This document shows, one piece after another, positions 21,134 through 33,300 of a stretch of DNA of 64,000 bases. Source of the DNA: Orbilia blumenaviensis (taxonomy: Eukaryota; Ascomycota; Orbiliomycetes; Orbiliales; Orbiliaceae); contig JAVHNS010000009.1 of NCBI GenBank assembly GCA_036872755.1, positions 310,001 through 374,000 of the forward strand. Reading direction: 5' to 3'. The notes below the pieces were generated by a model. The model saw nothing but the letters and a program-made list of their open reading frames with translations, was not told the DNA's origin and did no database searches. Position numbers and translations under genes: made by a program. Numbering within the stretch: position 1 is the first letter of the stretch; each line of letters starts with the position of its first letter.

Positions 21134-24100
21134 ATGCCGTCGGCGACGATGGCGGCGAACCGTATGAGCATGAAACCGGCGTCGGTAGCATCGATATCAG
21201 GCCCTCAGGACGAACTCAACACACACCTAGGCATGCTCCCCTCGTCACCCAACATCCTTGTGTTGCCAGCGGTCAGCATACCCTCCAAATTCTCCCCAAA
21301 CAGCCCGATATCCCCCTCTGGAGAATATCCGGCCATCGATGTTCGAGATTTGGTATCATCGGCCTACGCAGCCTATAGTGAACGACAGGAATTGGCTGAA
21401 GGGTTTGTAGTGAATCATCCTTCCAGAGGGGTTATTCTACAAAAGGGTTGGATTACACTATTAGCGGAATGTGCGCAGTTACTGTTGGATACAAGGACTT
21501 GTGAGACAGTGGATGATGCTGTTGCGGCGGTTAAGGCTGTCTGTGATGGTGGGATTGAGGAAATCGAGACTGAGGAGGATGTGGAGGTTGAGATCGATAT
21601 TAGCGACACCGACACCGACAGGACACCGGTGATCGAGGAGGAACCGGAGTTGGAGGAGGAATACGATGAATTGAATCCACTGAGGCTACCGCATGTTACC
21701 AGATTATCGCGGTCTTCGTCAATGACCTCGAATTCGTCGAGTTCTGGAAGAAGCAGGTTTAGGACGTCGGATCGGTCGTTGAGTTCGGCGACAACAAAGG
21801 TTGAAGACTCGATTGATGAAATTGAGGAGAATGATAAGACATCTATGGTGCCGCTGAGGATGAGTAGGTCAACTATTGACCTGCATCTTCCACGGTCACA
21901 TTCCCAGGCTTCAATGAGGGACCGAGATGGCATGGTTACTCCGCCACCTGGCGCTCTTATCTTGATGACAGGCGGTATCAATGGTGCCGGTGGGAAGAGG
22001 AGGAGTGGTGGGAATGGGAAGGAAGGCAAGAGGTTCCCCGTCCGAGCCGCCAGCATGGATAACCTGTCCGAGCTTGCACTCGCGGCTGCAGCTGAGGAAA
22101 AGAGGTCGTCGGCTCCAAGCAATTCTATTCCGAGATTAAGCCTGGTGGAGAAGAAGCGGATCGGAGAGAAATTGTCTGATGAGAGGCTTAATCTGATGTT
22201 GAAGAGGTCTTCGGAGCCTTCAGAACCACTATTTCTCAGGGATAAGTCTATCGAGAAATGGAAGCCGCAGTTCCAGCATTCGAGGAGCTCGAGCGCTAGT
22301 CACAAACTCTCTAGAGACTCTCTTCTTAGTTCTGGAAATTCGCCACGGATCTCGGCACAGTCATTCGAGAGCAGAAGCTCGACGCCGACAAGGTGGAGTG
22401 ATGAGATCCCGAAGAAGACCAAGAAGGTCATTGAGCGACGAAAGGTGAAGACTGTCAAGACCCATCCGCCTCTTAAGTTTCAGGAGGACGTAATGTTATT
22501 CCTACACGATACGGAGACGTCCCCGACATTTATGAGACTGGTTGATGCTATCTCTGTCTCAATCAATAGCATTCCCTCTACACCATTCACACCCTCTTTC
22601 CCTTCACCTTCTATGGCTTATCCCTCACCACCCATCTCACCAACTACTCCAACTATCATAGTAGAACAGGCTGCCGACAGGAGGGTGTCGATTTCATCTG
22701 TATCGGGAACACCGAGACTCAGCCTGTTCCCGCGCCCAAGAACAAGGGACTCCGACAGGGAGCCGGAAAACTTCGCTGAGCTCCTGAAGACGAGGTCCAG
22801 ACCGCCGACTAAAGAGCTTCCTCCAATTCCGACAACCAGGCTGATAACACCAGTGAAGAAGATCGATGTTGCCGATGAGACGCCTTTGGTTATTCAAAAC
22901 GAAATCCGTGGAATTTTGGGAGACAGGATGACTGCAGTGCGCAAGTTCCCTACCGTCGTCCAGGGGTTGGCTCTAGGTATGGGATTGGGATTGGGACTTT
23001 TGAACTATGGAGGCGGCGAATCTATGGGTAACCGGTTCTGGTCACCCGTGCTAGGCGGGTATGGCGCAGGAGCATCTGTGGATATGATCTACGCTGTTGG
23101 GTATGAGCGTGGCTGTGAGAAATGGGGACAGAGATTGGTGCAGCGAATTACCAGTGGGGTTGGAAGATGTGGACCAGCCCACTGCGTCTCCTTGAGGTGA
23201 GTTTATTTATTCAAGTGGCATATTGCATTCTCGATTGATATTAACTTCGTAACCCTTTTAGCTACCTCCTTTCGTTGTCTCTGCGCCAGCTCAATCCATC
23301 TGCGCCTAATTATACGTCGCAAGTTCACGCCGCGCTTTCTGGAAAGTATCTTGTTCCTCAGCTCGAGGACTACTTGTCTGTCAACTCGAACACCAGATGT
23401 TTGGTCATCACATTCGACGCTGCCACTGTTCCAAATACCAATCTTGAGCCCCTCCGTGAGCTTCGAAGAGTTCTCGATGGAGCTCGTCCGGATTCGTCTT
23501 TCAAGATTATCTCCGTCATTGGTGGACCAGTCAACGGAAAGGAAGAGGGTTCAACATCGCCAAAGATGGACCCCAAGAACTCGTCTAAGCACTCGCCAGC
23601 CTGCGCAGCTTACAGGACCAGCCCTGTTTCAAGGAAACCACCCCGAGATGCTTTCCAACAAGCGGCGAAGCCAGGCCCCCGTGCCACTTCACCAGTTGAT
23701 AGGTCACCACCCAGGAGGCAGAAGTCGAGTGCGGCGTTGAGGGCAGACGAGAAAACGCTCATGCGCCGCCGTGAACTGGAGGCGCTATCCAACATGCTTA
23801 TTATCCAAAAGGCCGACGACCACGATGCCTTCGAAGGGCATGTGCACAAGATTTCTGAGCAGTTGCGCGAGCGCGAAGATAAGACGGGATCATACAAGGC
23901 ATTCGAATACACATTTGAGGAACCAGCGCCAATCGAAGAATCTGAGGAACCAGTTCCAGAGTATACCCTGCAGCCAGATGATGAATTCGATCGAGCAAGG
24001 GGGGAAGAGGAGGAAGAGGAAGAGGAAGATCTCGAAACCAGCTACGGCAACGCTTTGATGACTGTCGATGTTCCACGACAGCAGGCACACAAGACCCGCT

Positions 24101-24243
24101 CGAGCACCTGGAGTAAGATGTGGAGCCGCGAGGGGAAGAAGAGCAAACCGAAGCCTAATGGCCAAGTCCACTATGCATCTCAAGAGCAAGTGCAAGGCAG
24201 TGCCAAAGCATTCAAGCTCCTTGGGCTTGACAACACCAACTGA
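21134..24243 (+). CDS. Conserved fungal protein of unknown function, Ser/Arg-rich
   Basis: Exons 21134-23196 and 23262-24243 join in frame (65-nt intron, gtgagt donor, tttag acceptor; phase 2) to give 1014 residues. The N-terminal ~120 residues look folded (DVRDLVSSAYAAYSERQELAEGF, LLAECAQLLLDTRTCETVDDAVAAV). Then come an acidic patch and long Ser/Arg/Pro-rich disorder with many SRSS, SPPISP and TPR kinase-type sites. Around 600-690 is a Gly-rich hydrophobic segment (GLALGMGLGLGLLNYGGG). Exon 2 begins with a small conserved-looking block, LNPSAPNYTSQVHAALSGKYLVP, then RCLVITFDAATVP. The rest is charged, with an 11-residue Glu/Asp run. I recall similar fungal proteins labelled 'gastric mucin-like', a name without functional content; that is unchecked. 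No catalytic motif is visible. Confidence 0.72.
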
Positions 24244-25377
24244 CTATTGTTTTTCATATATCTTATCACATTTACTGAGCGATGCCATTTTCAAGTATTA
24301 CTGTTATCATTTTGGTTTTTTCTTTTCGCAGCACAAAAAATTGGAGGATACCTCAGCAAGTCTAAACAGGAAGCGCAGGCGGGTCATGATCGGTTTTTTC
24401 GTTATCAGATTCCCATTTCATTTTTTCCGACGTTATATTATATCATTGTCATCACGATGAGTATTTCTGTTTACAAGAAGTCAAATTCTTGGGAGTAACT
24501 GCTACCGGCGTTTTTTTACATTTTCTTTTTTTCTTTTACTTTTTGGCTTACGTCTTTCATCGATAAGACGCGAGAACTGTTGATATCATCAACACTACCT
24601 ACTGGTCACATCTTACGAAGCTCATGATTCGGGGCCAAAAAAACGAGGTTTCTTTTGGAGTATACCCAGTTTCACATCAATACCTGCTGCCTTTTACTAC
24701 CTAACTATATACCTATACATAGCCGATTTCCCTCTATATTTTTTTAACATACTTTTTATATCTCTAGGATATTAATGTATATGTAATTAGAAACTAGTCA
24801 TCTACTTTTAACCTGTTATACTTGTTAGCGGCGATGTTATTACTGCTGTTCTTGTTAGGCTGTTGAGCCAAAGTAGATGATTTATGAAGGAGACAATACA
24901 ATAGAAGTTGCTGAACTATCAAATTAAAAATTATTAGTTACTGATTAGTAAAGAGTCCAATCCGTAATAGATTTGTAGATCGATAGTACAAATGTGACAC
25001 GATATGATTCTATTCGATCGATACTCGGTGTACAAGTGCGACAGTGAATTTTGTAGATTGGAGCCCCAGGAGCCCTATCGCTCTGTACTGTAACAGACTG
25101 TCCCTGAACATCCGACACGCCAAGCCGGCCCGGTTGGTGATTCCAAAACAGGCGCAGAGCTGCTTCGGGTCATCTTAGGTACTAGTTAATCCTCCTAGCA
25201 GAGTAAATTAACCACGCTATCTTGAACATACGTATTCCGAAAATTACAGAATTCCAAGGCATGTCGATTTCACGGTAGAAACCCAAAAGTACACTACCGT
25301 TTAGGGGGGCTTTTTACTTCTTTTAATTTAAGTACTGTTAAGCATTCCACCACGACCGTTACATTTTTCTTGCAGCT
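24244..25377. other. Gene-free interval, promoter of the phosphodiesterase gene
   Basis: AT-rich, with T homopolymers and no coding frame of note. A 3' splice-site-like tttttcttgcag ends two bases before the next gene's ATG (25378), so a 5'UTR intron may end here. Confidence 0.45.
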
Positions 25378-27773
25378 ATGGCACCACCACAACGGGGAAG
25401 TAAGGGGTCCGGCAACTACCTGTCCTCCGAGTCCTACGACGACGATGCATCCACCCTCCGAAACTCCTCGGAGGAAGACGAAAGAAGACCGCTGGCGGCC
25501 CAGAACTTGGAGGCCATAAATAGGGGCGTGTCACAGGAATACGAAGAGGAGCATAGACGAATATTCGACGATCTCGACGACGACGAGCTTGTAGTTCACC
25601 ATACAGAAGTTAATATGGACGACCGCGACGTTTTAGATTCGGAGGATGAGAGGGAGAAGCTTTTGAGTGTGGCTAAGGACGATGCTTCGATCTTTGGGAG
25701 CTTGGGCAGGAAGAAGGGAAGGAGGGTGCTGGTTGGTAGCATGAGGGATAGCTATCGGATGGAGGAAGGGTCGGCGAAGAAAGTGAAGGTTTATGATGTC
25801 GACAGGGAGACTGTATGGTTCTTTCCCCCCCCCTTCCCTTTGCTCTCGTACTGAAAGAACTTCTCTTTTCTTCCGTCTTTTCGTTTTTTTCTTGATGTTT
25901 TTTCGCTGTGCTATTAAGAGGGGCTTTCCATGCTGATGTCTCGATGTGCTGCTGACAGGCTCGACGACCAACTGTTATTAAGCTGGCGGTGTTTACGTTA
26001 GCTCTGACGGCTTTCCTGGTTGCCCTGATCGGAGGGGCCATGCAATATTCCTCGTCGAGTTCCGGATTTTCGAAATCGATCTTGAGTAACGGAACGCACG
26101 ATTACCACCCCACTACTATCCTTATCTCCCTCGACGGGTTCCGTGCCGACTTCCTAAAACGAGGGTTCTCGCCCACTCTCCAGAGGTTTATAAAGGAGGG
26201 TGTAGCTCCTGCGTACATGTACCCGAGCTTCCCTAGCGTTACCTTTCCGAACCATTGGACTATCGTTACCGGCCTTTATCCGGAATCGCATGGCATTGTT
26301 GGGAACTCCTTCTGGGACCCCGAGATTGAGAAGGAGTTCTTTTACACGGATCCGGATAGGTCGCTGCAGCCACACTGGTGGGGCGGTGAGCCGCTATGGT
26401 CGACAGCTGAGAGGCAAGGCGTTAAGGCCGCTGTACACATGTGGCCTGGTTCGGAGATGAAACCTGCACCTTATGAGATCTCCTACCTCGACCGCTTCAA
26501 CAAGTCGGAACCTCTCACCATGAAGGTTGATCGCATCATGGAATGCCTTGATAAGCCTATTGACATGCGGCCTCAGTTTATTGCTTCGTACTTCCACCAT
26601 GTCGATACCGCGGGCCATAAGTACGGGCCCAACTCGACGGAAGTTAACAACAGCATTAAGCTGATTGATGGCATGCTTGCTCATCTTCTATCTGATATCG
26701 AAGAAAGGAACTTGACTAAGGTTGTCAACATCGTCGTTGTATCCGACCATGGCATGGCTACTACCAGCAATGACCGGCTTATCTTCCTCGACGATATCAT
26801 TGACATGAAGCAGATCGAGTTCAGCGACGGTTGGCCGCTTTATGGTCTTCGTCCCAAGTCCGGGGTCAACCTAACGGCGCTGCATGAGACTCTAGCCAAC
26901 GAAGCCGCTAAGAGTCCTAACTGGGATGTGTTCCTCAGGGATGTCGACATGCCTGAACGGTGGCACTTCTCGAAGAGCCCTAGAATCGCGCCATTGTGGA
27001 TCGTTCCCAAAACCGGATGGGCGATTGTTACTAGGCCAGAACACGATCCTTCCAAGACAAATAAGCCGTACAGCCCGCGCGGACTCCACGGATATGATAA
27101 CATGCACCCGCTTATGCGCTCCATCTTCGTCGCTCGCGGACCAGCATTCCCACACCCTCCAGGATCTAGAGTCGAGCCCTTCGGAAACTGGGAGGTGTAT
27201 TCCATCATCTGCCACAGTTTAGGATTGCAGCAGTCACCGATCGGAAACAATGGTACCATGTCATGGGGTACGCCGAACGGGGGGTTCAAATTTACGGCGC
27301 TAACCGATGACGAAGACGTTAACGACTTCCCAGCTGGGGCTAGCGGGACAACTGCGGTGCCACCATCAGCATCAGGGTCGGGAGCATCTTCTATCCCGTC
27401 GGACAGTTTTAGTCCGGTGATAACATCGTCGACATCCTTGGGTGATAATGAAAAGGCAATTTTGAGCCATATCTCGGAGGCTAAGTCTGTTCAGGCGGAT
27501 GAGCCGGTGACCGAGACTGCGGTGACTTCCACACACCCCAGACCTACTGTCGATGAACCGGCTACGGCACCGTCGTCGGTTGTGGCACCCACTGATCCGG
27601 CGGTGAGTAGACCGGCGGTTGTGGATGATTCAACGGGGAATAAAACAGAGGCGGAGAAGCAGCAGGAGGCGGAGAAGCATGGGTTTAAGAGTTGGCTTGA
27701 GTATATGAAGAATAAAGCGAAGTCAATTACGCAGTCGATATCGGATTGGTGGAAGAATTTCTGGGGGTCTTAG
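25378..27773 (+). CDS. Type II membrane nucleotide pyrophosphatase/phosphodiesterase (NPP family)
   Basis: Exons 25378-25812 and 25959-27773 (phase 0; 146-nt intron) give 749 residues. The first ~145 residues are an acidic cytosolic tail, followed by one transmembrane anchor (~153-172, TLALTAFLVALIGGA) and a lumenal or extracellular alkaline-phosphatase-fold domain. Diagnostic motifs are ILISLDGFRADFL (metal Asp), PSVTFPNHWT with nucleophile Thr ~240, YFHHVDTAGHKYGP (metal ligands), VVSDHGMA and GLHGYDN. Enzymes of this family hydrolyse nucleoside triphosphates, dinucleotides or phosphodiesters at two metal ions, and yeast Npp1/Npp2 act in phosphate scavenging. The last ~170 residues are an added Ser/Thr/Pro-rich stalk ending in a basic, Trp-rich amphipathic helix (ITQSISDWWKNFW), unusual for the family and possibly membrane-associating (inference). 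Several N-glycosylation sequons are visible (NGT, NKS, NST, NLT). Confidence 0.92.
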
Positions 27774-28285
27774 ATCATAAGTCTCTTCCCCTTTTTTTGC
27801 TTCGCTTTAATCGATTTGTACAGTACGGCGTTTCTCTTTTATTTAATTTTTGAGTATGGCTTTTTTGGTTTTACTATAACTACTACTACATGGGCATGGC
27901 GATGGATGGAATTGATATGCATAGTTTTAATGGGGGGGCTTCTTCGCTAGTTGTACATGAACTCTTTTTTCTCTTTTCATTTTCACCGACAATAGACCGA
28001 TTCGTTACACAAGGTATACGAATCCGGAACTTCGAAGAGCCGTTAATACCATTGGTTTTTATTTGGTTTTTTTTAGAAGGGTTTTATACATTAACCCACG
28101 AATTTTGCTATTCCTGATACACGTATACACGAAGGCCTGCCCGTAGACGAAAAACAAAACTCCCAAATATCCGTGTCATGTCACATACGCACCTAGGTAT
28201 CCTAATACAATTTGTAAAACCCTGCCAAAGTGAGAATAAAGAAAGAAACCCCCAGAATTGATAGCTAAGCTCGGTCATGAAATTC
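27774..28285. other. Intergenic region between convergent genes
   Basis: The 3' ends of the phosphodiesterase and P450 genes face each other. The interval is T-rich, with no further gene seen. Confidence 0.5.
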
Positions 28286-30328
28286 TCAATCTTGGTAACA
28301 CTTAACCAGCACTCCCTTCCCACCAACACACATAGTCAAGGTAGCATTAAGCTTAACGAAAGGATTCAGCTCCGCGATTTCAAACCTCTTAAAATTCTGG
28401 AACATCCTGACGATGGCGTATGAGGCCTCTATTAATGCGAATTGCTGGCCGAGACAGATTCTGGGACCGCCGTTGAAGGGGAGGAATTCGAAGTTTCCGA
28501 AGCCTTCTTTGTTGCGGGGTTCACCCCAGCGTTCGGGTCGGAACCTGTGTAGCTCGTATTAGTTTCTTGCTACTGCTTTATGTATATGTGGTATAAGATG
28601 GAGTTGGAGGGTTTCTTACCAGTTGGCGTCAGCGCCCCAGATGTCCTCGCGACGGTGCATGGAGTAGACGGAGTATTCAACGGATGTTCCCTTCGGCACA
28701 AAGATTGGGCTCTTTCCATCAGGCCCACCTCCCAGTGGCAAAGTGGTATCCTCAAAAGCAGCACGGACGTTAAACGGCACAACCGGGTACAATCTCAAAG
28801 TCTCATCGATAACCCATCGCAGGTACTTGCAGTTCTTCAAGTCGTGGAATGTCAGGATCTCGGCGTCAGATGCATCACCAAAGTCTTGTCTAATAATGCC
28901 ACGCAGTTTCTGCTCAACCTCTGGGTGACGGACGAGGAGGTAAAACACGAAGGATAGAAGACTGGCAGTGGTATCCCTCCCAGCAAGAAGAATATTTGTA
29001 AGAGCGTCACGCAAAACAATAGGATCCTGAATTTCCTTCGCAATCTCATCCAAGAATACATAGCGCTTCCTTCCATCTTTTTCAGAAGCAGTATATACTC
29101 CTCGTTTATTCATTTCAATAGCACGGTAAACATACTTATCGATGAAGTCGTGGCAGGTTTTGTTGGCATCTTTGAATTCTTGCGGGTTGTGCATGTAGTA
29201 GTAATTTTTGAGACGATATCTGTTGACTATGTGCCGTTGAGAGAGGTCGAAGGCCGTGGCGAATTTGTTGCCGGCGGGGATTTCGTTGACGGTGCCGCGG
29301 AGGACGTTGAGGCGGTGTTTGAGGACCCGGCAGCTCCTTTATATTCATTTATATAAGTATATACAACAGCTAAAACTCGTGGATAGTGTTTCAATTTGTA
29401 AAAGAGAAAAAGGGGGGTCTCACTCTCCGAAAAGGAAGTGTGTGGCGGAATCAATAGTCAATTCGAAGAATAGTTCCTGAAGGTCAATTGTAGTGCCGTC
29501 TTTTCGAGCCTGGATGCATTGGATCATGGTCTGGATATGCTCTTCCATATTCTCTAGCTGGGTAATCTGATCTTTGGCGAACTGAGGACGGAGAAGAGCT
29601 CTAGAGTGTTCCCAGCCGCGGCCATCGATGCTAAAGATTCCCTGTCCGAGGAGAGGGGCGAAAGAGCCAATACGTGGTGGACCGATACCAAAGTCCTTGA
29701 ACTGAGAAGTCAATACGGCTTGGATATTGCGAGGTTCTCTGGTTGCAATAGAAGTAGAGCCTATTTTATATACCCCGTCAGTGTTTTCTGGGTAGCATCC
29801 AGGAATACAAAAGCAACAGGTCGTACCGAGCATGTCAACAGTATAAGTATTTCCATATCTATAGTTACAACGTTAGATTTGTTAATCTAGATCTTTTGTT
29901 TTCGTAACAGCCAGCTTTTGGGGAGCATACTTTTCATATTCTATCCTATATACACACATTGTATTAGCTTTCATTCAGTAATACATGAAAATGGTAGAGT
30001 TTATACTCACCGAGCCCATTCTGGAAGTGTTTGGTTCTCAAAATGCTATGTCCCATATATCACCAAGTTAGGGACACTCTAATTTCATAGAATAGAATCT
30101 GCCAGGGGTAATATTGTATATAAACCAGGTTTATAAGTCCGCGCTCGTACTCACCCACACGATGACACTGAATATGTCGAGTCCAAGTGGTAAAGAACCT
30201 CTCTTTCGTGGAGCCCTTTCAACCCCGACAAGTTTCTTAAACTTCCGCTCCCTAAGCCAGAAGTCTATCTTGGACCAGACATAGTATCCGACCAGAGAGG
30301 CTCCGGCCAGTCCCAACCAGCGCAGCAT
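28286..30328 (-). CDS. Cytochrome P450, CYP52-like (alkane/fatty-acid omega-hydroxylase type)
   Basis: Seven exons, in gene order: 30328-30155, 30046-30012, 29945-29931, 29858-29827, 29760-29424, 29336-28620 and 28544-28286. Joined length is 1569 nt, giving 522 residues with a continuous frame. Exon 1 holds a single ER-membrane anchor ([14 protein letters not shown]). Exons 2-4 are very small (35, 15 and 32 nt) and together rebuild the family segment [16 protein letters not shown]. Next come [35 protein letters not shown] and HFLFGES. The I-helix is [10 protein letters not shown], the ExxR motif is DETLRLYP, the PERF-type motif is FRPERWGE and the heme-Cys loop is [15 protein letters not shown]. 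All essential P450 signatures are intact. CYP52-type enzymes hydroxylate n-alkanes or fatty acids at the terminal carbon with CPR as electron donor. Exon 2 could start at 30037 instead (26 nt), also in frame; I chose 30046 because it is the first AG after the ctaac branch site. Confidence 0.9.
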
Positions 30329-33300
30329 GGTGGGCGGTGCGCAAAGTTATAGAGTATACTATAAAATGCAGTGTCGTCAAGTGAACGAGCCGGCTGGTGT
30401 GTTGTGTGCGATTTTCCGAAGGTCGTGTGAGGTTCTCGATTGTTAGTTCGAAAAGAAGCTAACAATAAAAATGTCGTCACAAGGAAACTATTATATGATG
30501 AATATAATAGTTTTTCAAGTAGGGTCCTTGGAAACTGCCCTAAAGATTCTATACTAAGGGAAAGCTTGCTCAAGAAGAGGACGAGAGTCGAAATCTTTCC
30601 GGAAGCTCGTCTTCTATTTAACCTACTCTGCGAAGGCGGGAAGAGCGAATATTATAGAACCAATCCAAAGTACTACAAATAAGAATGATTACGACTCAAA
30701 AAGTAATCGGACCCACCATAATATGCCGGAAACAAATTGTGGGAACCAGGTCTGGCTCAAAAAAATCCGCCCCGCTCGCATGCCTTTACAACTGACGACG
30801 GCATCTGGGGAACAGGAACGGCCGGGCCCCATATCAAAAGGAAAAAGAAGAAAAAAGTCGCCCAGAACTAGCTAGCAAGACAGTTGAGTTAATCGAAGGG
30901 CCCTTGTACTGCGCTAGATGAGACACACCTTCCTGTCTTCAGTTCTCCAGATTTTGGGGTGCAATTGGCACGAGGTCCCTTGTTAACGTTAATGGATATG
31001 CAAGGAGTCTATGTCATGTCGTATTCAGGCCACTAAACTGGGTGATGGAAACGAGGACAAGACTTCGGCAAACATTCAAGAGCCGCGACAAGATCCCATT
31101 TTTTCTGCTCTTGTGGTACCAATTGATGCAATCCCAGGCTCGGCGTCAGAGGAGCTACCGGAACATCGGTTGAATTTTGCCTCCGGTGAGGGTGAATTAT
31201 TGGCAGTTGGGTGTAACTATTATGCCTTTGGTCCTACAATTGGGCCGAAAGGTGAGAGGCTTGGACGGGCAAGAAGCGTTGGACATCGAGCTTCACATGG
31301 AATTAAACCCCGGCTATATGCACCTGTTTTAGTGCCCTTGTTCAGGAGCTTGTGACTGCAAATTTTAGGGAGTAAATCGTTAATCCAACAACGTTGTTTG
31401 GCTCGAGCGTCGAGTCAGGCCCAAGGTTATGATACATTGTTGCATACTTACGTTGATGCTATCCCATGGTGTTCTCCATGATCCAGATGCAATTAATGCA
31501 ATGCAGGCAGTGTTAAATTTTTTGATACACGAAAAATAATATGCCTTTCAGCTGAGTAGTCGGTGCTTCTTCGCTCTCTTTTCCTGGTGCCATAGATCTG
31601 TGGGGCCCGATAGTTCGTCCTTACAATTTAAAACTGCCGATGATCCATCAAATTGCGCGACTTTGCAGCGATCAGGTCCGTAGAAGGTTGTATTGCCCGA
31701 GCCATGGCCATGTGTGTGGGGAAGATCAGACGTACGTATACTTGCTGGACCTAAGGCTTGTGGGGAATCTGGGGCAGCTATGGTACCGACAGGATTTCCG
31801 AATTCTGGAACCCTTTGAACTTTGGGCTAACGTTAACGTTACCAGGGCACGATATCGTATTCGGGGCTTAATCCTAGACCACATCTTGAATTCGAAGGAG
31901 CCTTTTTATATAAATTTATGAATTCGGAATCGATCGAGTATTTTTTTACAACACAAAAAAAGGCTAGATCTGGAATGAACTATCTCGTCCAATCGAATTT
32001 GACTGATGTCGTCCGAATCGCGCGCCAGTCGGTGGCGCTTCGTGGCCTTGCGTCCAGCTAACAGCCGCCAGCTGAGCCTGGCCTGGCCACTATTCTAATC
32101 AGCCGCTGTCAGATTTGCATACTCCTCTAGGAACCTTATTATAATATTACGATATACTCCAGGATATTGCATACTTATTGGTACAAACGGAACGTTTATC
32201 CATAGTCACGGCTAATATTCGAAATGCGAATAATATCGGTAGATGCTTAACGTTCGTCTGACCATAACTACCTCAGCCGCTGCAATTGACGCATTTTCAC
32301 GACAAGGTATTCAAGGTCTCTTTACCAACTGAACGGTACATTATGCTATTGTACACATATTTTGGATACACGGTTTTACCGGAAGTGTGGAATACTACAT
32401 TGGTATCCGTATAGAGTATACTAGAATATCACGCAACACCGCAGGCCACGGCCCAACCTTTCGGTCATATATTGGTACCAAGTTCTTTAAACTTATAAGT
32501 TTTGTGAAAGCTCAACACCGTCCTAATGCTAAACAAATTTAAAATTTTTATTTGCATACAGAAACTTTAACCGGGGACAATTGCAGTGAGCCTTGATTAG
32601 CTTAAGGCTTCAATACTGTAATTGACATTTCGATTCTTTGCCAATATAGTCATAAAACCATGTATTTGCAGAAACAGCTCGACATCCGCCGCCTTCCTCG
32701 CTTTCTCCCAACAGTAACAATAATTAGGTAAATAGTTATCCAAGTGTGCCTGACAGCATGAGAATACTCGGAAGCAAACCAGCCATCCTCATTCACTTGG
32801 GTGAGATATTTGACATATATGCCTACCTGGGGACAGAAAGGTGGCCTGGCTGCTAAGCAGGGCCTAGAGGATCTCGCACTCTGACGCCTACATGCGCATG
32901 CATGCACATGATATATTCGGCAAACCGATTGTCTTAAACATACATGATCAGACCTCGCCTTTAAAATGAAAACAGTAGCAAGTGGGAACAGCCAGTTTTA
33001 CAATCCCACTACAACCAATTGATTACGACAAATATTAAATATGCAAAGGGTTAGAGGCTTTCCCGCCTAACCATCCTGCAGAATCCTGCGACGTTAAACG
33101 CTCATGGCTGTTACGTTACCTCGTGGTATCAACCTACCTCCATGCCTCACAGCAATGCCCCAAACCAGATATAATCGACAGCAACGTGCATGCATCGACT
33201 CACACACAACACTCAACTACGACGCCACATCTTTGGAAAACTTGATATGAACTGCATTTGCAGCAATCCTCTCCCTTTTAAGGCCTTCCAGGCTAAGGTC

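Noticed and set aside
30012..30037. Alternative 26-nt version of P450 exon 2
   Set aside because: In frame, but skips the first AG after the branch site; kept only as an alternative in the gene entry.
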